A DNA stretch of 64,000 nt from positions 62,001-126,000 of the forward strand of contig CAJMQN010000007.1 of assembly GCA_905215695.1 (NCBI GenBank). The letters are read 5' to 3'. The stretch comes from an uncultured bacterium. Its GTDB lineage: Bacteria; Bacillota; Clostridia; Christensenellales; HGM11417. The notes under the pieces were generated by a model. It saw only the letters and a program-made list of their open reading frames with translations. It did not search any database and was not told where the DNA came from. The position numbers and the translations under genes were made by a program. This document shows, piece by piece, positions 1 through 6,997 of the stretch. Position 1 is the stretch's first letter. Every line of letters begins with the position of its first letter.

Positions 1-1
1 G

Positions 2-286
2 GAGGAAACGGCGGATTGTCTGATTACGATCAGGACGGGGGAGAGCGGGACGCCCGCGGCGCATCTGCGGGATGCGGCGGACGTCTCCTATCCCGTCGTC
101 ATTCTGTCCGTGTATGACGGCGATTTTATGAGCGCGTATCGGCTCTTGGAAACGCTGAAAGCGGAAATCAAAGCCGCCGTCAAAGATTCGGTGCATATTC
201 TGCACCGACGGGACAGGGAGACGAAGTACGACGCCGCGGCGGGCAGATACGAGCTCTCGGCGGAATTTAAAATCATTCAAATTTAA
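2..286 (+). CDS. Phage minor capsid / tail-completion-like protein (partial)
   Basis: The reading frame is open from the window edge to a TAA at 284-286 and encodes at least 94 residues; the start lies outside the window. The visible part has alternating strands and helices (PVVILSVYDGDFMSAYRLL, then a helix and a C-terminal EFKIIQI strand) that resemble the small alpha/beta minor capsid or tail-terminator proteins encoded just before the tail tube gene in siphophages. Position, 14 nt upstream of the tail tube gene, is the main support. The family assignment is an inference; the existence of the gene is well supported. Confidence 0.6.
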   Translation, partial: EETADCLITIRTGESGTPAAHLRDAADVSYPVVILSVYDGDFMSAYRLLETLKAEIKAAVKDSVHILHRRDRETKYDAAAGRYELSAEFKIIQI

Positions 287-300
287 AGGAGAAAAAAGAC

Positions 301-705
301 ATGGCATATACGGGATTGACCGCAAGTTTGAAAATTGGCAATAACGATACAATCGCCTATATCAGCAATTGGAGCGTAGAGGAGACCAAGGATACGATTG
401 AACTGACGAAATTGGGAGTGGGATATAAGGAAAAAATTCCGTCGCTGTACTCTTGGTCGGCAAGCGCGGACGGAACGGCGGACTTTACAAGCGCCGCAAA
501 CCAAAAAACGCTGCGAAACGCTATGATTTCGGGCGAATCGGTGACCGTTAATTTTTATCTTGATTCGGCGACCTACCTGACCGGCACGGCGATTGTGGAG
601 TCGATGAGTCTCGACATCTCGGCGGAGGACAAGGGGAACATTTCCATCAGTCTTTCGGGAACGGACCAACTTCAGCTGATCACTTCGGAATCGGCGCAGG
701 CATAA
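301..705 (+). CDS. Phage major tail tube protein
   Basis: This 134-residue protein is all-beta by eye, rich in Ser, Thr and Gly, and has the typical opening of tail tube subunits (GLTASLKIGN, then ISNWSVEETKDTIELT) and a C-terminal strand pair ending in LSGTDQLQL. Tail tube proteins polymerise as hexameric rings around the tape measure to form the tail shaft. The start ATG follows AAAGGAG by 6 nt. It lies directly before a strong terminator and then the chaperone and tape measure genes, the standard order. Length fits small siphophage tube proteins of the TP901-1 type. Confidence 0.75.
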   Translation: MAYTGLTASLKIGNNDTIAYISNWSVEETKDTIELTKLGVGYKEKIPSLYSWSASADGTADFTSAANQKTLRNAMISGESVTVNFYLDSATYLTGTAIVESMSLDISAEDKGNISISLSGTDQLQLITSESAQA

Positions 706-716
706 CTTTTGCTTTC

Positions 717-747
717 GGGGCGGCGGTCCGCCGCCCCTTTCTTTTTT
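717..747 (+). terminator. Strong intrinsic terminator between tail tube and chaperone genes
   Basis: A perfect 10-bp GC-only stem (GGGGCGGCGG at 717-726 paired with CCGCCGCCCC at 728-737) is followed by TTTCTTTTTT at 738-747. Placed 12 nt after the tail tube stop codon, it should act as a partial terminator that gives much more tube message than chaperone and tape-measure message. Confidence 0.85.
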
Positions 748-763
748 GATTGGGAGAATCACG

Positions 764-1126
764 ATGTATATCAAATTGGACAGGGACTACGAAGTCAAGT
801 GCACGCTCGGCACCATCAAGGATATCGAAACGAGCTTTCAGAAACCCTTTTTCACGCTCGCGTCCGCGCTCGACAAACTGACGACGGACGAGCAAATCCG
901 GTTTCTCTACGCCGGCGTCCGTCGGGCTGACCCTTCGGTGACGCGGGAGCGTTTTACCGATGCCTGCGAGGAGATGCTCGGGATCGGCGATTTGGTGGAA
1001 TATCTCGAGAAATTCGTGTTGCAGCTCCAATATCCCGGGCTGTCGCAGGAGGAAATTCGGGAGAAGATTGAAAAAAAACTGCAAGCGGCGGAGAGAATCA
1101 AGGATTTGACTGGAGCGAAATCCTGA
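764..1126 (+). CDS. Tail assembly chaperone (gpG-like)
   Basis: 120 residues. The ATG at 764 is preferred over an upstream TTG at 746, because GGGAGA at 751-756 is then well spaced. The acidic helical protein (MYIKLDRDYEVKCTLGTIK at the N-terminus, helices ending in EEIREKIEKKLQAAERIKD) fits the short product of the tail assembly chaperone pair that coats the tape measure protein before the tube polymerises. It sits between the tube and tape measure genes, the invariant location. An A8 run near its 3' end (1071-1078) lets a fraction of ribosomes slip into the next frame, giving the longer GT-type product described separately. Confidence 0.75.
   Translation: MYIKLDRDYEVKCTLGTIKDIETSFQKPFFTLASALDKLTTDEQIRFLYAGVRRADPSVTRERFTDACEEMLGIGDLVEYLEKFVLQLQYPGLSQEEIREKIEKKLQAAERIKDLTGAKS
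1072..1078 (+). other. Probable -1 ribosomal frameshift site
   Basis: In the frame of the upstream chaperone the codons here are GAA AAA AAA CTG, giving a slippery A_AAA_AAA heptamer. The -1 frame has a TGA at 1069-1071 just upstream and is then open to 1401; the zero frame stops at 1124-1126. The slip must therefore occur in the narrow window 1072-1126, which contains this run. Confidence 0.75.
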
Positions 1127-1401
1127 AGGCGGGCGCGGCATTTTCTCTCAAGCCGCAGGAAATTTACGAAATGGAGCTGTGGGAATTCAACGCGTTCATG
1201 CAGGGGTGTGAAGTCCGCAGAAAAACAGATACCGCAAACTGCATCCTGACGGGTTACTACGGCGCGTACTACGCGAACGGCGGAAGGAAGGCAAAGAGCC
1301 CGGACGAGCTGATTCGTCGCCTGTTTCAGAAAAAGCAGAGCTTTGAGGAAGGTTTGCGGGAGATTCAGAGAATCAAAAACCTTGAGAGGGGAGGAAACTA
1401 A
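1078..1401 (+). CDS. Tail assembly chaperone, frameshift-dependent T domain
   Basis: Reading from the slip site at 1078 in the -1 frame gives 107 residues beginning TASGGENQGFDWSEILKAG and continuing through LKPQEIYEMELWEFNAFM to a TAA at 1399-1401. The aromatic/acidic motif DWSEILKAG followed by PQEIYEMELWE is the usual start of the T domain in siphophage chaperones, and it lies upstream of the first ATG (1171), so it would be lost without frameshifting. The fusion product would be about 212 residues (105 from the first frame). The T domain binds the tail tube subunit while the G part stays on the tape measure. Independent initiation at 1171 cannot be excluded, but the conserved-looking upstream part argues against it. 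Confidence 0.72.
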   Translation, partial: TASGGENQGFDWSEILKAGAAFSLKPQEIYEMELWEFNAFMQGCEVRRKTDTANCILTGYYGAYYANGGRKAKSPDELIRRLFQKKQSFEEGLREIQRIKNLERGGN

Positions 1402-1403
1402 TT

Positions 1404-2801
1404 TTGTCAGAAATCAATACGGCGGCGGCGGAATTGCAGACGCTTCGCGGCGAGCTGTCGGAGACAGACGCGGCGGCGGCGGGGCTTTCCGCTTCCTTTT
1501 CCAAATATTTTAAGGAGATGACCGCGGCGGTAGCGGGCTTTGCAAGAAACGCGGCGGGTTCGCTTTCGGGCGTGACGGGCAGGCTGAAGGAACTGAATTC
1601 GGAGATGTCCGCGCTCGGCAGTCAGGGCGGCTCGGCGGGCGCGAATTTTTCCAAACAGCTCGGCTCGGGTATCGAACAGGGGCTTGCAGGCGTGGGCGGC
1701 GGGCTTGAGAACGTGGGCGCGGGATTCGGAAATTTCGGCGCGGGCGTCGCCTCCGCGGGCGAAGGCTTGTCGTCCTTTGGCGCGGGCTTGTCCGGCGCGG
1801 GCGCGGGTCTGTCGTCGGCGGGCGAAGGTCTCGCCGCGCTTGCGTCGGCGCTTCCGCTGACCGCAGCGGGCTTTTCGGCGCTCTTGGCGGTTCTTCCGGA
1901 TCTGCTCGCGAATCTGCCCCAAATTCTCGTATTCGTCGGAATCATGGGCGCATTTTCTCTGCTCGGTCCCGGACTCGCCGCGGCGGGCGCGGGAATCCTC
2001 GGAATCGGACAGGGACTTCTCGCAATGGCGCAGAGCCTTGTGACCGCAACGTCGGGGCTTGTGTCCCTCGGCGGGGCACTCCCGCTCGTGAACGCGGGCA
2101 TGCTCGAGCTCATCAACGGACTCATGAACACGGAAATCAACATCGGGGGAATTCTCACCTTCGTGCTCCTCGCGGCGTCCATGTTTGTCATGGCAGAGGC
2201 AATCAAGAGCATGAACGAGCACCTCGGACCCATGGTGGCGAATTTGGGAACGCTCGGCAATATCTTCACCACAGGACTCATGGTCGGTATCACGGTCTTT
2301 GCGGTCATGATGCTCCTGTTGAGCCTTGCGATGGGAAAGGTCGCGAGCGGCGTGGATAAGGTCACGAAATCCTTTGCGGCGCAGTACAGCCAGTTGCAGA
2401 AGAATATCCCTCTTTTGGCGACGGCGGCAATCCTGTCGAATCCGATTGTCGGCGCGATTACGGTCGCAGTGGCAACCGCGGCGGGATTCGCAATCGGCGC
2501 GATTATCCCGCAGATGGCGAAGGGCGGCGTCGTCGCAAGTCCGACGGTCGCAATGGTCGGCGAGGGCAGATACCCCGAGGCGGTCGTGCCGCTCGGCTCG
2601 AGCCCGCAGTTCGCGGAAATGAAGGACGACATCGCCAACGCCGTGATACAGGGCATCTTTGCGGCGAACAGAGCGGGCGGCTCGGAAAAAACCGAACTCG
2701 TCCTGAACCTTGACGGGGAAAAACTCGCCCGCGTCATCATTCCGCGAATTAACAAGGAAAACAACCGCCGGGGCTACGCGCTCCAGCTGAAGGAGGTTTA
2801 A
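1404..2801 (+). CDS. Phage tail tape measure protein
   Basis: 465 residues, TTG start after GAGGGGAGG (1385-1393), 2 nt after the previous stop. The N-terminal helical part is followed by a Gly/Ala/Ser pseudo-repeat (residues about 85-155, units such as GAGFGNFGAGVASAGEGLSS), then several long hydrophobic segments (about 155-345), and the characteristic C-terminal motif AMVGEGRYPEAVVPLG around residue 390. These are the hallmarks of tape measure proteins, which set tail length and are ejected into the target membrane. At 465 residues it is short for the family, implying a short tail or a membrane-rich minimal form. Terminal stop overlaps nothing; the next gene starts 1 nt later. Confidence 0.85.
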   Translation: MSEINTAAAELQTLRGELSETDAAAAGLSASFSKYFKEMTAAVAGFARNAAGSLSGVTGRLKELNSEMSALGSQGGSAGANFSKQLGSGIEQGLAGVGGGLENVGAGFGNFGAGVASAGEGLSSFGAGLSGAGAGLSSAGEGLAALASALPLTAAGFSALLAVLPDLLANLPQILVFVGIMGAFSLLGPGLAAAGAGILGIGQGLLAMAQSLVTATSGLVSLGGALPLVNAGMLELINGLMNTEINIGGILTFVLLAASMFVMAEAIKSMNEHLGPMVANLGTLGNIFTTGLMVGITVFAVMMLLLSLAMGKVASGVDKVTKSFAAQYSQLQKNIPLLATAAILSNPIVGAITVAVATAAGFAIGAIIPQMAKGGVVASPTVAMVGEGRYPEAVVPLGSSPQFAEMKDDIANAVIQGIFAANRAGGSEKTELVLNLDGEKLARVIIPRINKENNRRGYALQLKEV

Positions 2802-2802
2802 T

Positions 2803-3153
2803 ATGTCGCAGATTATAAAAGTCAACGGGCAGGAACTTTCAACCCTTGTCCCCTCCTCGGTGCGGCAGGGCGATCAGGTGACGCGGACGGCGGAACGTTC
2901 GCTCAACGGTAGTATGCACGTGGATATGTCCTATCGAAAGGCGACGCTCGAAATCACTTGGGACGTTTTGGAGGACGCGGAGCTCGACGAGGTCAAAAAC
3001 ATTTTTCCGAACGACGGGGAAATCTCCGTTGAGCTGTTCGGCAAGACGTCCTCGCAGGCGAAATTTTATCTCGACAGCTTGGACTATATCCCCATGTTTT
3101 TGGGCGGTCAGCTCTATTGGCGCAACGTGACCGCAAAGCTTGTACAGATGTAG
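2803..3153 (+). CDS. Small phage tail protein, unassigned
   Basis: 116 residues, ATG with an ideal AGGAGGT at 2791-2797, immediately after the tape measure gene. The sequence is mostly beta (SLNGSMHVDMSYRKATLEI, then EISVELFGKTSSQAKFYLD and a final YWRNVTAKLVQM strand). Its length and place between tape measure and hub suggest a small distal-tail or baseplate adaptor protein, but no diagnostic motif was recognised, so the function is inferred from synteny only. Codon usage matches the neighbouring structural genes. Confidence 0.6.
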   Translation: MSQIIKVNGQELSTLVPSSVRQGDQVTRTAERSLNGSMHVDMSYRKATLEITWDVLEDAELDEVKNIFPNDGEISVELFGKTSSQAKFYLDSLDYIPMFLGGQLYWRNVTAKLVQM

Positions 3154-3165
3154 GAGGGAAAACGC

Positions 3166-5289
3166 ATGTCGGCAACAAACGGTTATCAGTCCGCGATTCG
3201 CGAAATCGACGGCAAAGTGACCATGCAGTTTTATGAGAACAGCTCGGACAACGACGCGGATCTCTCCCTCGTCGAAACAGGGAAAACGCCCGTCACGGAC
3301 ACCGGGACGGAATGGCGTTCTTACGCGCTCAAACAGACCGTTTCGGCGGGTCTGCGTCCGGAGAAAAAATACGCGACGCTCGACGGATTGAGCAAACTCA
3401 AAGATACTGTCTATCCCTATCCCGAAACGCCGGAGACAATCATGGCGCTTTGGAGCAGGGAACTGTCGGGGACGACTGCGGTGGCGGGAAATCCGGGCTA
3501 TGCCTTTGCAAACCCGCCCGTACTCCGTCAGGAGTACCACGCCCTGCGAAAAATCGGCTTTTTCCGTCTCGTCGGCGAGGAACAATGGGCGCAGGGACCG
3601 ACGGCTTACAAAATCCGGCTCTATGTGCCGGCGGAGGAGTTCTCGGCGGAATCCGAACCCGTAGAGACGATTCCGCCCGCGGATTACAAGGCGTTTCTTG
3701 CGCAAACCCCCGCCGTAGAGGAGAAAATCATCTCCGGCAAATCGTATAAAATCGTTTCGGTCAGTATCAGCGCGACGGAAGAGAATTGCGTCAAACATTA
3801 TATCGGCTTTGACCGCTACTATCAGGTGACCAAGGCGGAACTCGAGATAACGGCTTGGAGCGCCCCGGGCACGCCCGCCAAAATCATGTTTTTCTCAAAC
3901 AGCCTGACCGCGGAATTTTTCTCGGACAATCTTTCGATGATCAAAGTGCTTGAGGAAAAGACGGACAGCGTGGAAGAACTTTCCTACGGCATTTCCTCCA
4001 ATTACTGCGAAGTCAAAGTGTTCAACGAAAACGACCGCTTTTCCCGCAATCCCGATTTGCTCAAGAAGAACCGCATTGTCAAACCCTTCATTCGGGGCGG
4101 ACAAGGGGGAGCGTGGGACTCTCTCGGCACGTTCTACAGCGACTCGTGGGAAGTCTCGGCGGGGACGAGCGTCGTCTCCTGCAAGGCTTACGACGTCCTG
4201 TATAACCTTCAGAAACTCTACGTCACCTTCCCTTTGAAACAATCGGCGAACGGTACTTATGCGGTTTCCCAAAACGTGACGATACGCGAGGCGTTCGAGG
4301 AGTTGGGCGCGCTCATCAACGCAAGCAAAAACGCCGCCGGAATTTACGGCGACGACCTGACCTTTGTGTTTGACAGCCGGCTCGCAATAGACTCTTCAAA
4401 TATCGCAACCGCGGATAAAGGCTATGACAAAAAGGTCTTTCCCTATGTGTTATTGGGGCATGACACGGCATGGAATCTCTTGAGCACGCTCGCAAACGCC
4501 GCGAGGTGTCACGTCTATGTCAACCGTTCGGGGCAGATTTGCGTGGTTTGGGACGAACCCGACGGCGAGAGCCAATACTGCGATTTCAAAATTGACGAAA
4601 GCAATGCCTTTTCGTACAATCTGCCCACAATGAGCCGGACGATTGCAAACCGCATTGTCGTGCCCTATTGCTACCTCGGTGAGGCGGGGAAGATAGAGGA
4701 CAGTCGATTTACTTTTGAAAAGAAAGATTTTGAATATGAGAACAACAATATCGTCGTAAAGATTGAATTAAAGAACTTTTATGACTTAATAACGGGAATT
4801 GATAGGCATGATAGTAAAAATTTTGATTCATATATAACAACTAACATCAAAGAAATCCGCTATTCTTTCAATCAAATAGAAGTGGTATTCAACGAAGGTG
4901 AAACCGCGGAAACAATATATTTGGAAGTAAACGGAACAAATCCGCGCGTTTTAAAAGAGGCAAATTATACCTACGAAAATCATGCGAGCCAAAAGCGAAA
5001 CGGGATCGTGGAGTTTACGTTGAAATCCGGCAAAATGATTTTTGAAAAGGATTCCGCGGCGAGCCGGGATTGCGCAAAAAAAGTCGCCGAAAGAATCGGC
5101 GCGATATACGGCGACGGAAAGAGTTATATCGAAACATCATGGACAGGCGATTCCCAACTCGACCTCGGCAGAGCCGTACAGAGCCGGGGGAGTGCAGGTG
5201 ACGATTACGCGGATTACGAAGTGGTAAGCAACGAAATCATGTTGCGGCAGGGATTGCGCTTTACGACGAAAGCGCGAAAAATCCCGTAA
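3166..5289 (+). CDS. Phage tail hub / tip protein (Tal-like)
   Basis: 707 residues starting at ATG 3166, 12 nt after the previous stop with AGGAGGG upstream. The N-terminal 240 residues are a Thr/Pro-rich region that could be a discoidin-like fold; from about residue 245 (FFSNSLTAEFFSDNLSMIK) the protein resembles baseplate hub proteins, with strand-rich modules such as YSDSWEVSAGTSVVSCKAYD (about 325-345). Hub proteins cap the tail tube and carry receptor-binding or cell-wall-cutting domains. No peptidase or lysozyme motif was identified. Codons between about 4690 and 5030 become conspicuously AT-rich (residues about 508-622, many Lys, Asn, Ile, Tyr) while both flanks stay GC-rich, suggesting an exchanged domain. 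Confidence 0.65.
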   Translation: MSATNGYQSAIREIDGKVTMQFYENSSDNDADLSLVETGKTPVTDTGTEWRSYALKQTVSAGLRPEKKYATLDGLSKLKDTVYPYPETPETIMALWSRELSGTTAVAGNPGYAFANPPVLRQEYHALRKIGFFRLVGEEQWAQGPTAYKIRLYVPAEEFSAESEPVETIPPADYKAFLAQTPAVEEKIISGKSYKIVSVSISATEENCVKHYIGFDRYYQVTKAELEITAWSAPGTPAKIMFFSNSLTAEFFSDNLSMIKVLEEKTDSVEELSYGISSNYCEVKVFNENDRFSRNPDLLKKNRIVKPFIRGGQGGAWDSLGTFYSDSWEVSAGTSVVSCKAYDVLYNLQKLYVTFPLKQSANGTYAVSQNVTIREAFEELGALINASKNAAGIYGDDLTFVFDSRLAIDSSNIATADKGYDKKVFPYVLLGHDTAWNLLSTLANAARCHVYVNRSGQICVVWDEPDGESQYCDFKIDESNAFSYNLPTMSRTIANRIVVPYCYLGEAGKIEDSRFTFEKKDFEYENNNIVVKIELKNFYDLITGIDRHDSKNFDSYITTNIKEIRYSFNQIEVVFNEGETAETIYLEVNGTNPRVLKEANYTYENHASQKRNGIVEFTLKSGKMIFEKDSAASRDCAKKVAERIGAIYGDGKSYIETSWTGDSQLDLGRAVQSRGSAGDDYADYEVVSNEIMLRQGLRFTTKARKIP

Positions 5290-5296
5290 AATGAAT

Positions 5297-5326
5297 AAGA
5301 GAAACCGCAGTTCTGCGATTTCTCTT
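5297..5326 (+). terminator. Hairpin after tail hub gene
   Basis: AAGAGAAACCGCAG (5297-5310) can pair with CTGCGATTTCTCTT (5313-5326), with a single C-A mismatch and a TT loop. It lies 8 nt after the hub stop codon. The U-tract is missing (GTCCAATT follows), so termination strength is uncertain. From 5327 to 5452 only AT-rich sequence without a recognisable element is seen. Confidence 0.5.
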
Positions 5327-5452
5327 GTCCAATTATGAAAGAAATATCCCCAAACACAAGTTGAGTGAGCAACTTGTTATCGGCTAAAATTTTAACTTGA
5401 ATATAGAATAACATAAACCGAAACGAAAAGCAAGTATTTTTACAAAATAATT

Positions 5453-6061
5453 TTAAATTTGTACAAAATTTATTTGATATGCGGCAAATAATGTAGTTCC
5501 CGAAAAGAAATATGTTAAATATTCAGTTTTTTCGTTAGGATAAAATGTAATAGAATATTGTCCAAAATAATTTATATTATCAATATTTGCATTTTTTCTT
5601 GTTGCATATTTCTCTTCGAATTTGTCGGTAGTAGGGTTATAAAAGTAAGCTGTTATATTTAAGAAATTTATTAAGTCATCGCTTGTGAGGGGCGAATCTA
5701 AATTAAAGTCAACAGTGCTAACTTTGGCACGTTGAATTCCTTTCATCACCTGAATCTCAAACAATTTAATACCGTTACTGACAAAGGTAGCAGTATCACC
5801 AACCTTTAAATACTTAATAGGTTCGCCGTTAATTTTCCCTTCGAGGGTGGCGAGTTTAGCGGTAGCCTGATTGAGTTTGTTTTGCAGTTCGGTGTTGTTC
5901 CCTTCCGCGGCGGAAAGCCTATCTTCCAAAGCCGAAATCGTTGCATTCAGTTCATCAATCTGACTTTGCACGCCGGAAAGGTCTGTTTCCGAACACCCGC
6001 CGAGCATTCCGACAGAGAGAAAACAGGCGAGACACAGAAAGAGCGAAAATACTTTTTTCAT
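5453..6061 (-). CDS. Prophage-borne lipoprotein, copy 1
   Basis: 202 residues on the strand opposite to the tail genes. It has a lipoprotein signal (MKKVFSLFLCLACF, lipobox LGGC with Cys at about residue 23), then a heptad-patterned coiled coil (VQSQIDELNATISALEDRL to about residue 72) and a globular beta-rich C-terminal domain. It shares the stretch LNQATAKL.(A)LEGK, a following GEPI.YL..G segment and VSNGIKLF.IQVMKG with the next gene, and both end in a FFSGTT/FLFSGTT strand and an aromatic tail, so they are paralogues. A lipid-anchored, surface-exposed coiled coil encoded inside a tail module on the opposite strand is typical of cargo genes; exclusion of related phages is a reasonable but untested role. 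Confidence 0.75.
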   Translation of the reverse strand: MKKVFSLFLCLACFLSVGMLGGCSETDLSGVQSQIDELNATISALEDRLSAAEGNNTELQNKLNQATAKLATLEGKINGEPIKYLKVGDTATFVSNGIKLFEIQVMKGIQRAKVSTVDFNLDSPLTSDDLINFLNITAYFYNPTTDKFEEKYATRKNANIDNINYFGQYSITFYPNEKTEYLTYFFSGTTLFAAYQINFVQI

Positions 6062-6090
6062 TTGTAGAAACCCCCAAAGTTATATAAATA

Positions 6091-6119
6091 AGTATAACAC
6101 AAATATCTGTGCAATGCAA
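6091..6119 (-). promoter_or_regulatory. Promoter of lipoprotein copy 1
   Basis: On the minus strand, TTGCAT (6119-6114) and TATACT (6096-6091) are separated by 17 bp. A GGGGGTTT ribosome binding site follows before the ATG at 6061. An independent promoter supports expression from the lysogen rather than with the late tail genes. Confidence 0.75.
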
Positions 6120-6124
6120 GCATG

Positions 6125-6151
6125 AAAAAAGCATTACAAATGTAATGCTTT
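6125..6151 (-). terminator. Terminator of lipoprotein copy 2
   Basis: AAAGCATTACA (6128-6138) and TGTAATGCTTT (6141-6151) form an 11-bp stem just past the 3' end of the minus-strand gene at 6156; on that strand it is followed by TTTTTTC. It separates the two lipoprotein genes into independent transcription units. Confidence 0.8.
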
Positions 6152-6155
6152 AAAT

Positions 6156-6794
6156 TTAATAGGGGACAGAGGGAGTAAAAATTAATTTATAAGCAGCAAT
6201 AAATGTTGTCCCCGAAAATAAAAAAACAGTATCAGCTATTGTCGTATGTTCAGAATAGCGAAAAGTGTATTTACCAAAATCGTGAATTTGGTCAATATTG
6301 GAGTTAATAAGCAACTCTACGGATTTTCTGATAGAACCAGTCGATGAATCGCATACAAAACTATTTATTCCAAAAGGACTTTCATTAGGCAATAGTGCGG
6401 GAAATTCGGTATTAAAATTAAAATCTATGAAATCGTCAGAATCAGTGTATTGTCCCTTCATAACCTGAATATCGAACAGTTTTATACCATTGCTGACAAA
6501 GGTAGCTTTTTCGCCTTCATTTAAATACTCGATAGGTTCGCCGTTGGTTAATTTTCCTTCGAGAGCGATGAGTTTAGCGGTAGCCTGATTGAGTTGGTCT
6601 TGAAGTTCTTGATTGTTTGTATCAATTTGTGACTTTAAAGAATTGATTTCATCTTTGAGTGCCTGAATTTCCGCTTGACTTGCCTTGAGCTCGTCAATTT
6701 GCTGTTGCAGTTCCGTCGTGTCCGTACATCCTGCCGCGAAAAGGGCGCACAAAAACACGAAGGATCCCAAGAGTAACGCTCCGATCCTTTTCAT
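6156..6794 (-). CDS. Prophage-borne lipoprotein, copy 2
   Basis: 212 residues, paralogous to the lipoprotein at 5453-6061. Signal peptide MKRIGALLLGSFVFLCALF with lipobox FAAGC (Cys about residue 23), then a longer coiled coil (LQQQIDELKASQAEIQALK continuing to about residue 80), the shared LNQATAKL motif and a C-terminal domain with VSNGIKLFDIQVMKG. The N- and C-terminal parts differ more than the central joint, as expected for diverged duplicates under different selection. The ATG at 6794 follows GGGGGTT. The gene has its own promoter and terminator. No enzymatic motif is visible; the likely location is the outer face of the cytoplasmic membrane. Confidence 0.75.
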   Translation of the reverse strand: MKRIGALLLGSFVFLCALFAAGCTDTTELQQQIDELKASQAEIQALKDEINSLKSQIDTNNQELQDQLNQATAKLIALEGKLTNGEPIEYLNEGEKATFVSNGIKLFDIQVMKGQYTDSDDFIDFNFNTEFPALLPNESPFGINSFVCDSSTGSIRKSVELLINSNIDQIHDFGKYTFRYSEHTTIADTVFLFSGTTFIAAYKLIFTPSVPY

Positions 6795-6823
6795 TACATA
6801 ACCCCCAAATAGTTATTGTACCA

Positions 6824-6852
6824 ATTATAACATATATTTGTAAAAAATTCAA
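6824..6852 (-). promoter_or_regulatory. Promoter of lipoprotein copy 2
   Basis: Minus-strand TTGAAT (6852-6847), 17-bp spacer, perfect TATAAT (6829-6824). This is one of the strongest-looking promoters in the prophage part and would act in the lysogenic state with host sigma-A. Confidence 0.8.
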
Positions 6853-6922
6853 TCGGAGGGTCCATTATTTTTGAACAAAATTCCTTTCCTATCTTTTTTT
6901 CGGAGTTGCCCGGCAAAACAAA

Positions 6923-6948
6923 AAGGAATCAAACATCTTTGATTCCTT
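6923..6948 (-). terminator. Perfect hairpin upstream of tail fibre gene
   Basis: AAGGAATCAAA (6923-6933), loop CATC, TTTGATTCCTT (6938-6948): an 11-bp perfect stem. The U-tract lies on the minus-strand side (CCTTTTTGTTTTG), so it would terminate leftward transcription entering the lipoprotein pair, although no leftward gene is seen immediately to the right. It could instead insulate the cargo genes. Confidence 0.6.
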
Positions 6949-6997
6949 GAGCCGTCCGCTCTTTTCTATATCAATTCAAATCAAAAAGGAGAAAAAC

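Noticed and set aside
1407..2825. Long minus-strand open frame (472 codons) opposite the tape measure gene
   Set aside because: It is Arg/His-rich with no start signal and mirrors the GC-biased third positions of the real gene; the plus-strand frame has a clear tape-measure pattern.
5327..5452. Search for a gene or RNA between the tail hub and lipoprotein copy 1
   Set aside because: Only AT-rich spacer was seen; short frames there lack start signals and family features.
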